DNA of 64,000 nt from Lutjanus erythropterus (GCA_020091685.1 CM034607.1:9421465-9485464); one strand, 5' to 3'. Shown: positions 8,885 through 20,432, counted from the stretch's first letter. Notes: generated by a model not told the origin, from the sequence alone. Numbers and translations: made by a program.

Positions 8885-10560
8885 TCACTCTTTCTTTTCA
8901 GAGGGAGCGGGGGTCGAGCTGCTCTCCTCTGTTGGTTTCGTGGCCTCAGGGGCCGGGGCAGCTGCCTCCTTGGCCTCCTCCTTGGGGGCCTCCTCTTTAG
9001 CTGCGCCCTCCTCTGCCTTTGGGGCCTCGGCCGCAGCGGCGGTGGCGGCGGCGGCCTCCTCCTTCACCTCCTCCTTCTTCTCCTCCTCTGCCGGAGCGGC
9101 GGCTCCGTTCTCAGCGGGCTTCTCCTCAGCGGGGGCGGCGGCAGCGGCGGCCGCCTCCTCTTTGACAGCCTCGCTCTTCTTGCTCTTCTTCAGGTTCAGC
9201 TTGAAGTTGAAGGACTTCTTCAGGGAGAACTTCTTCTTCTTCTTCTTGGGGGTCTCCTTGGCTGCAGCCTCGCCCTCGGGTTTGGCTGCCTCTCCATCTG
9301 CAGCAGGCGCCGGCTCGATGGTGTCGCCTCCTGCCCCGGCTTCAGGCTCCTTGGCCGCCTCGGCTGAGCCATTGGTGGCGGCAGCGTCCCCGTCAGGCTT
9401 TGTGGAGACATCACCATTGGTTTTCACATGTCCATTCTCCTGAAAAAAAGAAAAGGATGTCACAGACTCAGTCCCCTGTTTGAAAAGCTTCACTGTCTGA
9501 CACAGAAAATCATGTTTATGTTAAAAACCTCTTTACACATGCATGAAATACAAAGAGGACCCATTTCTGATGTGCATTACTCATTTCTTCTCAGAGCATC
9601 GTCGTGCTCATCAATTAACCACCGTGTCGCCCGGCTCAGAGGCGACGCCTTGCAGTACTCTAATCAGGCGATAGGCGGCAGTAGCGCCTCACAGACCGCC
9701 CGAGGTACCAGACAGACATCGGCTCAACAAAGACAAGACTGGAGCTCATCGATGGAAGAATGAAAACACTTCCAATTGACGCTTTATCCCAAATAACCAA
9801 CCTAAACTTTAAATTTCTCAATTCATACAATGAATACTGCAGTTAAGTTTTTTTTTTTTATAACTGTGCAAGTCTAATTAACATAAAACATTAATTTACA
9901 TTCCTAATGAGCCAATAACGGTCTAATTTAAAGTACCAAATGTGAGTGAATGTGACTCATCCCACTTAAATGAAATGTAGTAAAGTGTCAGTGTGTAAAA
10001 TATTCAGTCAGACGACAGCAGGGTTGTATTTTAAACAGGGAGGAGTAGTAGACTGGCTGCCTACGTGCGCTCCAGCAGCCCCCCTCCCCCTTTATAAGCC
10101 TGCCGCTGTCAAACACGTTGTGCGGATTTTGGGTTAGACTTCAGTCCCAAATAAACACGCACTCGCTTTAAACTTGAGCTCACCGAGACAAATAACAACA
10201 ACCTGCTGGCTCATTCAGTAGTATCTGGGGGAGCTCTCTCTCCCTCTCTCTCTCTCTCTGTGTGACCAGCCCAGCAGCAGCGGCAGGAGACAGCGATGCT
10301 CAAAGCCCCACCTGACTCTCCCAAAATGTCCTCACAGTTAAGTTGTATCGATTCAGCGTCGACTAAATTCACTTAAACTCGTGTTTTCGTGTGAGAAAAT
10401 CAACTTTTATTAAATTCCCGCTTATCTTCTTCGTTAAGAAAAGAGTAATAGCGACCTGGAGGAGTGTAATTACCTGTCCGTTGGTTTTGACAGCTGCAGC
10501 ATCAGCGGCAGCAGCGTTTCCCTCCGCGGCCACATCTCCCTTGGATGACTGGGATCCCAT
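8885..10560 (-). CDS. marcksl1: marcksl1, MARCKS-like protein 1 (two exons, complete)
   Basis: This is a myristoylated membrane and actin-binding PKC/calmodulin substrate. Exon 1 is 10560-10474 (29 codons), with donor GTAATT. Exon 2 is 9439-8885 (184 codons plus stop), after a T-rich acceptor ending CAG. The protein has 213 residues; human MARCKSL1 has about 195 and MARCKS 332. It starts MGSQSSK, giving an N-myristoylation glycine at position 2. The MH2-like segment [14 protein letters not shown] spans the splice junction, the conserved intron position of this family. DTIEPAPA (68-75) and [10 protein letters not shown] lead into the basic effector domain at residues 94-117, encoded at 9247-9176. 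The C-terminal half is low-complexity Ala/Glu/Lys/Pro. The start has A at -3 and G at +4. MGSQSSK and GDTIEPAP favour MARCKSL1 over MARCKS; whether this is the a or b teleost copy is open. The effector-domain serine pattern is unusual (see findings). Confidence 0.96.
9440..10473 (-). other. marcksl1: marcksl1 intron 1
   Basis: This 1,034-bp intron has GT at 10473-10472 and AG at 9441-9440 on the minus strand. Its interior (about 9990-10330) is more GC-rich than usual. It contains CTTATAAAGGGGGAGG on the minus strand (10096-10081), which is TATA-like, plus a (CT)n run near 10232-10260. This could be a conserved intronic regulatory block. Confidence 0.85.
10232..10263. repeat. (CT)n microsatellite in the marcksl1 intron
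   Basis: A near-perfect CT/TC run ending in TGTGTG; on the transcribed (minus) strand it reads as (AG)n, the sort of GAGA tract often seen near promoters. Confidence 0.8.
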
Positions 10561-10960
10561 TGTCTTCGAGTTTCTGCGTCTTCTAAAGCAAATTAAAAAG
10601 AAAAACTAAAAAAGAGTGGTTTTAAGTTAATCCGACCCCAGGGCGAGTTACGTATCCAGCGGTGAAGCGATGAAAAGTGGCTTTTTTTTTTTTTTTCTTC
10701 AGACGGCAGCTAACGTCCCCTCGGTTGCTCCTGTGCTCCTGTGGACTTGTCACCCCGGTAGAGAGAGACCCTCTAAACTCAACAGTGGATGAACGCAACG
10801 CTTCAACATACAGCAGGTTCAAGGCGCCACCCGTGGGCGGGACCTGCCGAGCTCTGACCAATCACTGCGAAAGTCGACACAGATCTGGCCAATCACCTCT
10901 GACTCCCTAATTGTCCCCGCCCCCTCTAGAGGACCCCCGCAATGAAACCAATTTAGCTCA
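10561..10960 (-). promoter_or_regulatory. marcksl1: marcksl1 5' UTR and promoter
   Basis: This region lies upstream of the marcksl1 start and carries three CCAAT pentamers on the plus strand (10858-10862, 10889-10893, 10948-10952), a GGGCGG GC box (10835-10840) and CCCCGCCCC (10915-10923). It is CpG-rich relative to its flanks. No TATA box is visible close by, so a TATA-less start is likely. A T-run at 10681-10696 (A-run on the transcript strand) lies in the presumed 5' UTR. Confidence 0.6.
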
Positions 10961-11119
10961 ACTGAGGCCAGTGTTTGCAAGTAAAAAACAGCACTAATAT
11001 GGCATCGAGACAAAATATTGACATACTTTAATTTTTCTTCTCTTGTATCAGTATGTCTGTCACTCTGTGGGAGTTAATTTACTCCTGCTTTCATGCAATA
11101 TTCAGTCAAATGTATGACA

Positions 11120-11403
11120 TCCTGCTGACAATAAGGCAAGAAAGAGGTCTAATTAATAGTTAATTATGACAGCATTTGCATGTGTAGTTATGTAAGTGTG
11201 TGTAGAGGACCTGGGTCGCCCCACTACACTCCATATGAGTAATATGAGTATTACTCATAGGGTTGAATACAACTCTATACACTGTAGCAGTTTATTTACA
11301 CAGCATCCAGAGGGACTTATACCATGGGAGTAAATGGCAGGAGTTTCCACTAGGGCTGCAAGTAAAGATTATTGTCATTAGAAATTGCTCTGTAGATTTG
11401 TTT

Positions 11404-11436
<33 letters not shown>

Positions 11437-12640
11437 TTTTTGTCAGTTCATTGTTTCATATAAAATGTCAGAAAATTCTGAAAACACTTACTGACATTTA
11501 TCAGAGCTCAAGTTTATGTATTCAGACTACTTTTTTAGTCAACAACTTGCGAGTAATAAGACAAGACAGAGGGCAAATTAATATTTAATTTTAACAGCAT
11601 TTGCACATGTAAGTGTTTGTAGACAAGGACTTGGGTTGCCGCACTAAACTTTATATGAGTAATCTGAGTATTAGTACTTAAAGTTCATGTATCTAAATCT
11701 GTCATTTGAATGAATACATGAGTATTAGATGAGTGAATAAAATCTCTGTATATTAACTCTAGTAACCCTATTCACTGTAGCAGTTTATATACAACATTCA
11801 GAGTGACTGATACCATGTGAATAAATGGAAGTAGTTTCCACTATATACAGCAGCTAATGTTTTTTCATCATCTATTCATCTTTAGTTAAATGAATATTTT
11901 TTTTAACCTGTGCAAAATGCCTCATAGCATCATTCAGAACGCAAGCTGATGTATTAAAACTGCTTGTTATAGCCAACTAACAGTCCATGATGCAAACATA
12001 TTCAGTTTATTACACACTGTTACTGTGTTTGTGTTCATTTAATTCTCTTATTCTTCTTATGATCTGTCAAAGATGGGGAATATCTTCCAAACTTAGGACA
12101 TATAAGGCAAGGCAGAGGGCTAATTAATAATTCATTGTGACAGCATTTGCATGTGTGGTTATGTAAATGTTTGTGGACAAGTAGCTGGGTTACCCCACTA
12201 AACTTTATATGAGTAATGCGAATATTAGTGCTCATAGAAGTTGCTGTAAGCATCTAAATGTGCCATAGAAATGAACAAATAAGTTTAAAAACTCTACTCA
12301 CTGAAAATTTACTTACACTGCATCCACAGTGACTGATACCATGTGAATAAATCACAGAAGCTTTTTCTATACGGCTGCAGCTAATGGTTGTTTTTATATC
12401 AGCTGATCTGTAGATTGTTTTCTTGATTAATTGATTGTTTCACGTAAAAAATATTACAAAACCGTGGTAAATGCTTAGGATTTTTCAGAGCTCATGTTGA
12501 TTTATTCAAACTGCTTGTTTTAGCAAACCAGCAGTCACAAATGCAAAAATATTCAATTTACCAACATTGAAGACTAAGAAATTCACCAAACAGCAAGACT
12601 TCTAACCCTAACCCTTCTTATTTCTTTCTATCTTGGTTTA
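11120..12640. repeat. Degenerate tandem array of about 0.42-0.55 kb units beside the marcksl1 promoter
   Basis: The decamer CAGCATTTGC, with shared surroundings (AATTAATA before; TTATATGAGTAAT and GTGACTGATACCATGTGAAT after), recurs at 11171, 11595 and 12141, giving three units spaced 424 and 546 bp. Each unit also carries a decayed copy of the common teleost 'GGCTGCAACTAACGATTA' repeat (near 11353, 11845 and 12376). An (ATG)11 run sits in unit 1. Confidence 0.75.
11404..11436. repeat. (ATG)11 microsatellite
   Basis: Eleven perfect ATG repeats inside the first unit of the tandem array. Confidence 0.95.
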
Positions 12641-15119
12641 AAAGTGACATAAATGGCAAATTAATTGTCAAAAACACTGACTAATTGATTAATCAGGTGA
12701 TCATTTCAGTTCTATTTTCCTATCATCATCTCAGCATTAAGTAAGCAACGGTTTCACTTTTGACTATGTCTTAGGCAAACAGGGGAGTTTCTGAGTGAGT
12801 GTCTTTTGGTTTCAGTATCACTAAAGATAGTCACAGATGCACGTTTTAAATTACAATCTGATGCAGCACTTAGTCAGAGTTTCAGTCAAATCTATTACAA
12901 CAACTGTTTCCAGAAGCATCTTTTTCAGATATCTATACAGCCGTGATTCATCCTGCTATGACGTGTAACAGTTTGTGTTTTATTGTGCTTTTCATTTAAC
13001 AGGTAAATATTGATTGTTTTTAATGCTCTACCATACAGTTCTCCAGAAAGAGAACATATGCAACCAAGTTTTGTAAGCTGTAGCATGCCAGTTAACATGG
13101 CAATGAGTCGAAATAAGTGAATTATAATGGTCATGAGATCATGGTCATGGTATCTCAGAAATAAGTGCAAAATACGTGACAGATGACATGACACAGGAGG
13201 AGAACTGTGCAGGTGAAAAGATAGAAAATGTGGATTTTAAAATGTATCTTGCTGAAGAGTCTCTTGAGTGTACTTTCCCGGTCTCTGCAGGCACATCCGT
13301 CCCCTCTCTGTCTACCTGTCCCCGCCTGTAGGAGCAGCTGAACAGTAAAATGGACCTACTTTTGTTATGCAATGGTGAATGATGGTTCAATCTATTGTTC
13401 AGTGTTTTGCTCTCATTCTGGACACATTTTTTTGGGGGGCGATCTGACCGTAGAACAGGATCTGCATTGGGACTAATAGCATGTCACGCTGTCTCCTCAT
13501 GTCTCCATGACTAGATTTGTTGTTCACTTCCGCTTGTCAACAACATACCAAGAACAAAATATGTCAATGTGATGATCATGCACATTCCACCTGATCATTT
13601 TCTCCCACACACATTCCTCGCAACAGCTGTTAACACTACGCAAAACTGGTTATGTGAGGAAAAGACTTCAGTGTTCAGAGCCACAAACGATCTTAACTGC
13701 GACCAATCAGCCTAATTGATTTTGCAAGACTTGGGAACATTGGAATGCGTGTCAGCAGCCCATCTTGATGCTGAATCCACCAGCTCTCCACATGTAAGTT
13801 AATCAAGTTCATCTGAATCAGTGCAACCGAACAGAAGTTGCTCTTGCATACTAGCCACATCATAGAATTATAACAAAAATGTGTTTATAATTAAGTTAAA
13901 ACAGTTATGTGAGTATCTTAGAGACCATGCAGACATTTTATTAATAGGCTATAGTAAATACCATATTTTAAAAAAACACTTTATATAAAAATGCGTATGT
14001 CATAGTCATGTGGCTGTATTAAGGGAATTACGCTAGCAGTTTTAACAGAGTTCTCTTTTTTCATTATGTTCACATCAAGTATGTGGACCAAAATCATTGA
14101 CATTTAAGGGATAATTTGTTGAAATTTGAGTTTTTTTGTTTATTTTATTTATTACAGAGCATTGGAAAATACCATTCTCATATCCATGCACTAAAGGTTG
14201 GAGGTTACAGCTAGCAGCTGTTACACAAGTTGAAACAGTAGAGGGCCCATATTTCTGGTTGGATGGAGAAATCTACATTTTTGGATATGTGCAAATATCG
14301 CAATGCCTATACTAATTTTAGTTTAGCAATCCAAGTTTACTGACACTGATTTATATAAAGTTACGTAGAGTTGAATCGATATGCAGATGCTATCTTACAC
14401 AAATTAAAATAAATAAAAAATAAACATGAGTGCTGTCTGGACCTTGTAAGTAGCCTATAAAATAAGGGTGAAAGCTGCCACCTTAAGGTTGTTTTGTTAG
14501 CCTACATTGTTTGCTAGCAAGCTAAAAAAGTAACAAATCATCACATTGTTTTCTAACTTGTAAAAAAGTTAACAAAATATTTGCTAGCTAGCTAAAAGGT
14601 TAACAAAAGCTACCTAAAGAAGTTAGTTACCCTTGTTAGCCTACTCATGGCTCAGCAGAGAAGGTCTAATTTTTCTTCCTTGAAGAAAAACTTGTTGGCT
14701 GAATGAATGGAGTAATATGGCTAAATAATAGAAATAATATATTTAAAAATGGACTACAGCACATTAAGGGGGAAAAAAATTTAGGTTTAGAGTAAAAATT
14801 AAACTGAGGTTTAAAGATGGGTTCAAAAGTGTTAATCTTTCTTAATTTTAAGCTGCTTTAAAAGTTTGGTGCAACATATTTAGACACATTTAAAGTTAAA
14901 TCATGATTTAATCGTGTTTAAAAATTAATCTTTTGATGGTGCAACCCAGCAAAAGAGTGTAAAATGGCAGCAGCATTCAACACAAGGATTTTGTAAGATG
15001 TGACCTGCAAGATTTATTTCTTACACAAGTTTCAGAAAGCCTACATGATATTGATTGGATTATAGTGATGATGATTATGTTATGGCGAAGAATAATAGCT
15101 GACCAAAATCTTAAAGTGA
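12641..15119. other. Intergenic stretch, no gene recognised
   Basis: AT-rich, without any exon I can support. It holds short gctagc/gttaac-rich motifs near 14500-14640 and a two-unit telomere-like CTAACCCTAACCC just to the left (about 12603). Otherwise it appears unique. Confidence 0.5.
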
Positions 15120-15480
15120 GCAGACAGACAACAAGTTGTATTATTCACAAAAGCCTGTAATTTTTCTCCCGCCGTTTAAATAAGAAGCATGGCTTCACTA
15201 ATGTAAACAGGATTATTATGGGGAGTTATGAGTGGTTTTATTGCTGTAATTGCCGGGCTGGATTCTTTTATGTGCATCCAAATGTGATTAAACATCAATG
15301 CAGTGTGCATAAACTTTGCTATCGCTCCATCTTGGATGTATTATAATGCATCAGAGCCCTTTTTAGTTGCCTTCGCTCTGCGTTACTCTGTGGCTTGCCC
15401 TCGCTTCATAGCAGTCACACTGAGAGGACAACCTTTTCTCACACACGTATCACGCTGTATCTATCTAGCTGGCCTTGTAA
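15120..15480. promoter_or_regulatory. Candidate conserved non-coding block
   Basis: Repeat-free, compositionally even sequence with many AATTA/TTTAAAT-type cores and no microsatellite, standing out from its flanks. This call rests only on texture, not on alignment; the open frames across it look like chance. Confidence 0.25.
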
Positions 15481-17560
15481 ATGTCATAATAATGTGTCCA
15501 CTGTGTACTGTGGAATGCCTGGCACGCAGGCCCTCCCGTCTCCTCAAGCCATCTTCCTCTGTGAATGGGCTTCTTCAGCCTGCCTGAGGTAACTCAGTCC
15601 TGGGGGGATAGGCGGCGAGAGAGACGCCATCATGCTTAACTTTTACAGATGGAACTACATCAAGTGCTCCTTTCTCCTTCTTCTATGAAAACCCAGTGCC
15701 TGTGTGATGGTACTGACGACAGCGCTGAGGGCAGTGACGAGGCGGCGCAGGCTCATCATCTCCTCATCAGTGCACTTGACACTTTGCTCTGTGTAATGTG
15801 CGTCTGTGTGTGTGTTTGCACATGTGCATCTGTGTGTTATGTGCATATAAGGGAAGCATTGTCATGGGACCAGTGAGCGTCAGGGGGTGAAAGGCACAGA
15901 GAAGCGATCCTTCACACATAGACACACATTATGCGCCCTCTCAGACACACACACACAAAGCAAGGAGGGCATCAGCTGTGACAGAGTTCATATAGATGTG
16001 CCGAGGGTTGGAATGCAGAGAGGAGGAGAAAAGTAGAGGAGGGGGGTTTCTGATCTGTATGATAGAGCTGAGGCTGTAGATGGAAAGAAAAGGACTGTGG
16101 GGGGAGAAAGTAGACAGCCAAAGGTACGGGCTGTGACTAGCAACGCAATAATGTGCTGATGGCTGAGTGATAGCATTAGGTGTGGCCAGAAGATGTGATA
16201 AGATGTCGTCAAACAACCATTAAGCCCCTCCACCACATATGCAAACTCCATGGGGGGGGGGGGGATTCTGGGATTGGGAGAAGGACAGCGAGATGGTAAA
16301 ATAATGGTACAAGACCATTGCAGACAAGACCATGCAGTAAAGAAAACAGCCATGGAAAAGCAGGGCTGTGACGATAACTGCATTAGCGCGGTTGAACTCA
16401 TTACTGTCATCATTGTAAATTTTGTTTTGAAGGGTCAGTCTATATTATTCCATTGTGCAATGCATTTGAGATCAGAGCTACGCAGACATGACAAGTTAGG
16501 AACACAGCCCCTGCTTGGTTCACACTAAATTCAAGGCATCATGGGATTGCCAGTGGACGGCTGACAACATGCTAAAAACACAGAATAACTGATTACCAAT
16601 GTGGCATTTATTATTATAGATTTATTTTACCATGTCTCCAAAAAAGACGCTGCAGTTCAAGGTTGCAGCCGACATTGTAAAGATTAGTGTTAGCATTAGT
16701 AATAACAATGTTACACCCTGTAACCTGTACTGTACATTTATTGCCAGACTGAATGCCTTTGCCAGCAAAGACTTACAATAATGTGTAGATTTGTTTCTCG
16801 AACACATCTTGAGTGAAACTATATTAACAAGAAGTTACTGTAACAGGAGCTGTAACACCAAGTCATACCTGATTGCGACGTGCATTGTTTTCTATGTGAC
16901 TGTCCCAACTGGCGAGCGATGTGAGGGACACAGCGTTACGTAAGGCAGCGCTACGTCACACAGCATTACGCAATTAATTCATGAAGTTAAAATCAGGATA
17001 TGATATGATATCTTTACGATTACTATTCCCTCAAAAAACCTAAATATAGTGGTAGCTGGCTACAGGCTAATTGGAATAATCAAGGTAATTTACCATTGCT
17101 AATAACAACCTGCTTGCTGTTGTCTATAGCGTGTCATTTCCAGTAAAAAAAAAGGAAGCAAAACATCTAAATAACCAGTTATAAAACATGAATTTATGTT
17201 TAAAAAGTACATTCATTACCTTAATATATGCTAGCATGATTATACATCATATTGTTATATTTGTATTTCATCACATGTCATGCACACAATTTTCAGTTGC
17301 TTTAGGTGAGTAAAAAAATCAATGGCATAACTTTCTCAGAGGAAGTCACCTAACTTTATCATGGTTATGTGTTTTACTGAGTCAAGGCGTGTTGGTGCTT
17401 TCCAATCAGGTAGTGCTAGCGTCATGGCAAAGAAGACAGTGGGGAAACTGAGAGTATGATGTCACATTCACCCGCAAACTGAAACGGATCATTTAAGTTT
17501 CATAACAAGACATTAAAAGCTTTCATTTGCATTGGTTTGACACAGTATGGTTGATGGGAA
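15481..17560. other. Intergenic stretch with simple repeats
   Basis: It holds GT-rich sequence (about 15795-15840), an ACACAC run near 15945, a 13-base G run at 16252-16264, and a CpG-containing 15-bp periodic motif at 16931-16970 (listed separately). No exon is recognised. Confidence 0.5.
16931..16970. repeat. Three CAGCRYTACG decamers at 15-bp spacing
   Basis: CAGCGTTACG (16931), CAGCGCTACG (16946) and CAGCATTACG (16961) recur at exactly 15 bp. The middle one continues into TACGTCA, a CRE/ATF-like core. The sequence is unusually CpG-rich for its surroundings. Confidence 0.6.
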
Positions 17561-17569
17561 GATGGTATG

Positions 17570-18060
17570 GATGATGGACGGTTTGCATTCTGCAGCTCAA
17601 AAGGTTCCGCTGAGTGTTCAGGGTTTGCGAAACGAAAGACATTAATTTCATTAAAGCTTCAAAGAGCTGATATCAGATTAGATTCTCAGCCTGAACCGGT
17701 CATTCGCCGCCAATCACCATTCAAACTGCTGGAAAAAGGATTATTAGGAACTTGTTACCTCATTGAAAGTCTAATTGAGCCAATCATAGCCTTTAACTTT
17801 CTCCATTGCTTGCTGTCACAGCATGTTAAACTGCTTGGCCTCAGGGGATACTCCAAGTTGTCCCCACCCTTTGACCTGGCCTACCGCCATCACCCTTTGA
17901 TCGCGTGACTGGAGGTCGTCGCCTGAGGTTTGTCATCCAGCTCTGCCCTGACCGGCGACGGAATGCTGACTCCATCTCTGGCTTTATGTTACCTGCCCCA
18001 TGTCTTTTATCCCGCGGCGATCGTAATTTATTCCCATGTCAGCCCACCACATAGCTACTT
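17570..18060. promoter_or_regulatory. Candidate conserved non-coding block
   Basis: About 490 bp of repeat-free, moderately GC-rich sequence with several well-spaced TAATTG/CAATCA cores. A 113-codon frame at 17567-17908 has no recognisable domain and looks incidental. Call by texture only. Confidence 0.25.
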
Positions 18061-18364
18061 CTTTTAAGCTATGTATGATCCCAAACCCACCCCCTCACTC
18101 TCTTTTTGTCTGGCTGCAGTCAATGAAGCTTTGTGTATGTATTCCTGGTTGTTGGGCTGTGGGTGAGCTCGGCCTCCCAAAGGCTTCATTGTTCTGCGCT
18201 TCATCACCCTATGGATGAGCATCACAAGTGCAACTGTGGGGCGAGAGACGAAGTAGCACAGGGTGGGTTAAAACAGTGAAGGAAAGGGACTGAAAGGACA
18301 AGGGATTATGGGTATTAAAACAACAGAAACTGATCTGATGACTGAAGAGAAAGCCCTGATGTTA

Positions 18365-19121
18365 CACTCTAAGAAATAAGGGTCCCAAAAGAGGTCATCA
18401 AGGATTCTTTGTCAGACCAAGGGAAAGAACACTTTTTGAAAGAAAGAGATCTTCAAGGATTTCCTTTAGGGTTTGTCAAGTGGTCTTTGTACCACAGTAT
18501 AAAAAAGTTATTGGCATAACCTCCTGGGTGGATTCTAGATAAAACCCTTGGAATATAGATCTTGTTTGTGTTTTCTAGATAAAACCCATGGAATGTGAAA
18601 GGGTTGTGAGTAGAACCTCCATGGGTGGGTTCCTGTTACCACCCTTAGAAGGTGGAAAAGTTCTAGACAGAACCTTCAGAGAGAGGCTCTTTGTAAGACT
18701 AAGGGTTTTATTGAGAATGCTTTTCAGTAAAAGAACATTTTTTTTTCTCAGCAGAACCTCCAGGGTAAGGTCTAGATAAATCCCATGGAATATAAAAGGG
18801 TTCTCGACAGAACCCCCTGGGTGGATTCTTGTTAGCACGCTTAAAGGGTGGAAAAGTTCTGGATAGATCCTCCAGAGCGGGTTCAGAGTGAAACCATTAC
18901 ACCAAAGAAAAGTTCTCTATAGAACCTCTCATAGGGGGTTCAGGGTGAAACCTTTCACAGATGTTTTAGGTATAACTCTTTATGGTAGGTACTAGGTAAC
19001 TCTCTCAAATGGTTCCAATTGGAACCTAAAAGGTTCAACCAGGAACTATAAAGGGTTCTCCAATGGGGACAAGCTAAAGAACCCTTTGTGGTTCTAGTTA
19101 GCACCTTTATTTCTAAGAGTG
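18365..19121. mobile_element. Miniature inverted-repeat element with internal repeats (CACTCTAAGAAATAA ends)
   Basis: The terminal inverted repeats CACTCTAAGAAATAA (18365-18379) and TTATTTCTAAGAGTG (19107-19121) differ at one position. TA flanks both sides (18363-18364 and 19122-19123). The interior is built from imperfect repeats of AAAGGGTTCT, AGAACC and 'TCTAGATAAAACCC...GGTGGAAAAGTTCTAGA' modules in both orientations. There is no transposase. A decayed relative is at about 38005-38332. Confidence 0.8.
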
Positions 19122-20381
19122 TACCATCATAAACAAAGAAGTAATTTAGTGTTTAGATGATGAAGTCATATTGTGAAAGCATACAGTCCCTGCTCTGGAT
19201 TCTAATCAGCCATTTTAATCAAAGTCAGCCGAGCTGCGGTAAATATCTCTTAAGTGCTCGCTCAGTCGTATAAGCACTGATTCCCAGAGCTCGTGGAGGG
19301 ACAATAGATAGCATATGGCTTAGCGTTTGAGCTGACAGATGTCCACGCTGGACAAAAAGAAAGCAGAAACAAAATAATCATGACTTTAGCTTTGAGCTGC
19401 TGGACTGGCCCTGGGGGTCAAGGGGGGTCAGAGTTGGGGGGCAAACAACAATGGTACAAAGGAAACAGGGACGTGGGGTGTTGTAGTACACCAGTCCTGT
19501 TAAATATCAGCTAAGTAGGTCACATTAACATGTTGTCTGGAGTGACAAAGAAGCAGTACAAGACTTTGGTTTATATGCCTCATTTTTTTTCTGGGATTGT
19601 ATTGACAGGCAAACTGAAACAAGAGCATAAAGTCAATAAGCATCATCAGAGAAGTGTTTGGGACTTTCCATTTACAACTCAAATACTACTGTTGACCCAT
19701 TTAGACCAATGGATCACGCTTCCAAACACACTCACAACATTTACTTTCACTTTCTGTCCACTTCTTCTTTCTCCTTCTCTCATTGATTTATGGTCAGAGA
19801 GGGGGGAATCCCTGTGGGGATTGCCCTGGAGAAGGTGTGTGTGTATCACAGTGTAAATGCTGTACTACAGAGTAGGCGTGCTGGCTTTTTTCAAAGGTAT
19901 TTTTCAAGCAAAGTGAAAATTCCCAGCATTTTTAATAGAGTATTACTATAAGCCTTGATTTTGAAATGGGTTTTTCAGGAAATGAAGCATCTTCAGTGTG
20001 GAATTTCAGCCTCGCCATTACTCACCAACGAAGAAAATTACCAGACTCAGCCTTCCAGTCTGTCTTTGTCTAACGTACTGTATACACACACACACACACA
20101 TGCAGGCATACATACACACACACGCCTGGCACATGCAGCACTGGAAATGGTGTCAGCCCAGTATAAATCCCTTTTGACATATGAGCATGCCAGTGACCTT
20201 ATTACCATGACAACAGTTTCTACAGGATAATAACGTTGTGGCAATGCTGACACAATATGACACAACATCGTGGACACTTATTGTGCAATGTGTTGCTGAG
20301 AGGTGAACCACTCGCTTTTTATTTTCCTTTCCCGTCTTGTAGTGCATGCCTTTTTTCTTTATTTGCCCTGATTTTACTGTG

Positions 20382-20386
<5 letters not shown>

Positions 20387-20428
<42 letters not shown>
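20387..20428. repeat. (TG)21 microsatellite
   Basis: Twenty-one uninterrupted TG units. Confidence 0.95.

Positions 20429-20432
<4 letters not shown>

Noticed and set aside
8577..8888. Minus-strand frame of 103 codons with a Tyr/Ile repeat, just downstream of marcksl1
   Set aside because: It lies in the 3' UTR, and its repeat is the translation of the TATA/TACA microsatellite.
8940..9443. Open plus-strand frame of 167 codons, Ala/Ser/Phe-rich, opposite marcksl1 exon 2
   Set aside because: It is the antisense of a low-complexity GC-rich coding exon (Ala/Glu/Lys codons read backwards). No signals or homology support an independent gene.
12600..12616. Telomere-like CTAACCCTAACCC (also AACCCTAACCC near 42033)
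   Set aside because: Only two units each, within repeat-derived sequence; expected by chance and not evidence of a telomere or interstitial telomeric array.
17567..17908. Plus-strand frame of 113 codons
   Set aside because: It lacks repeats but also lacks any protein signature, start context or splice structure; treated as a candidate non-coding island instead.
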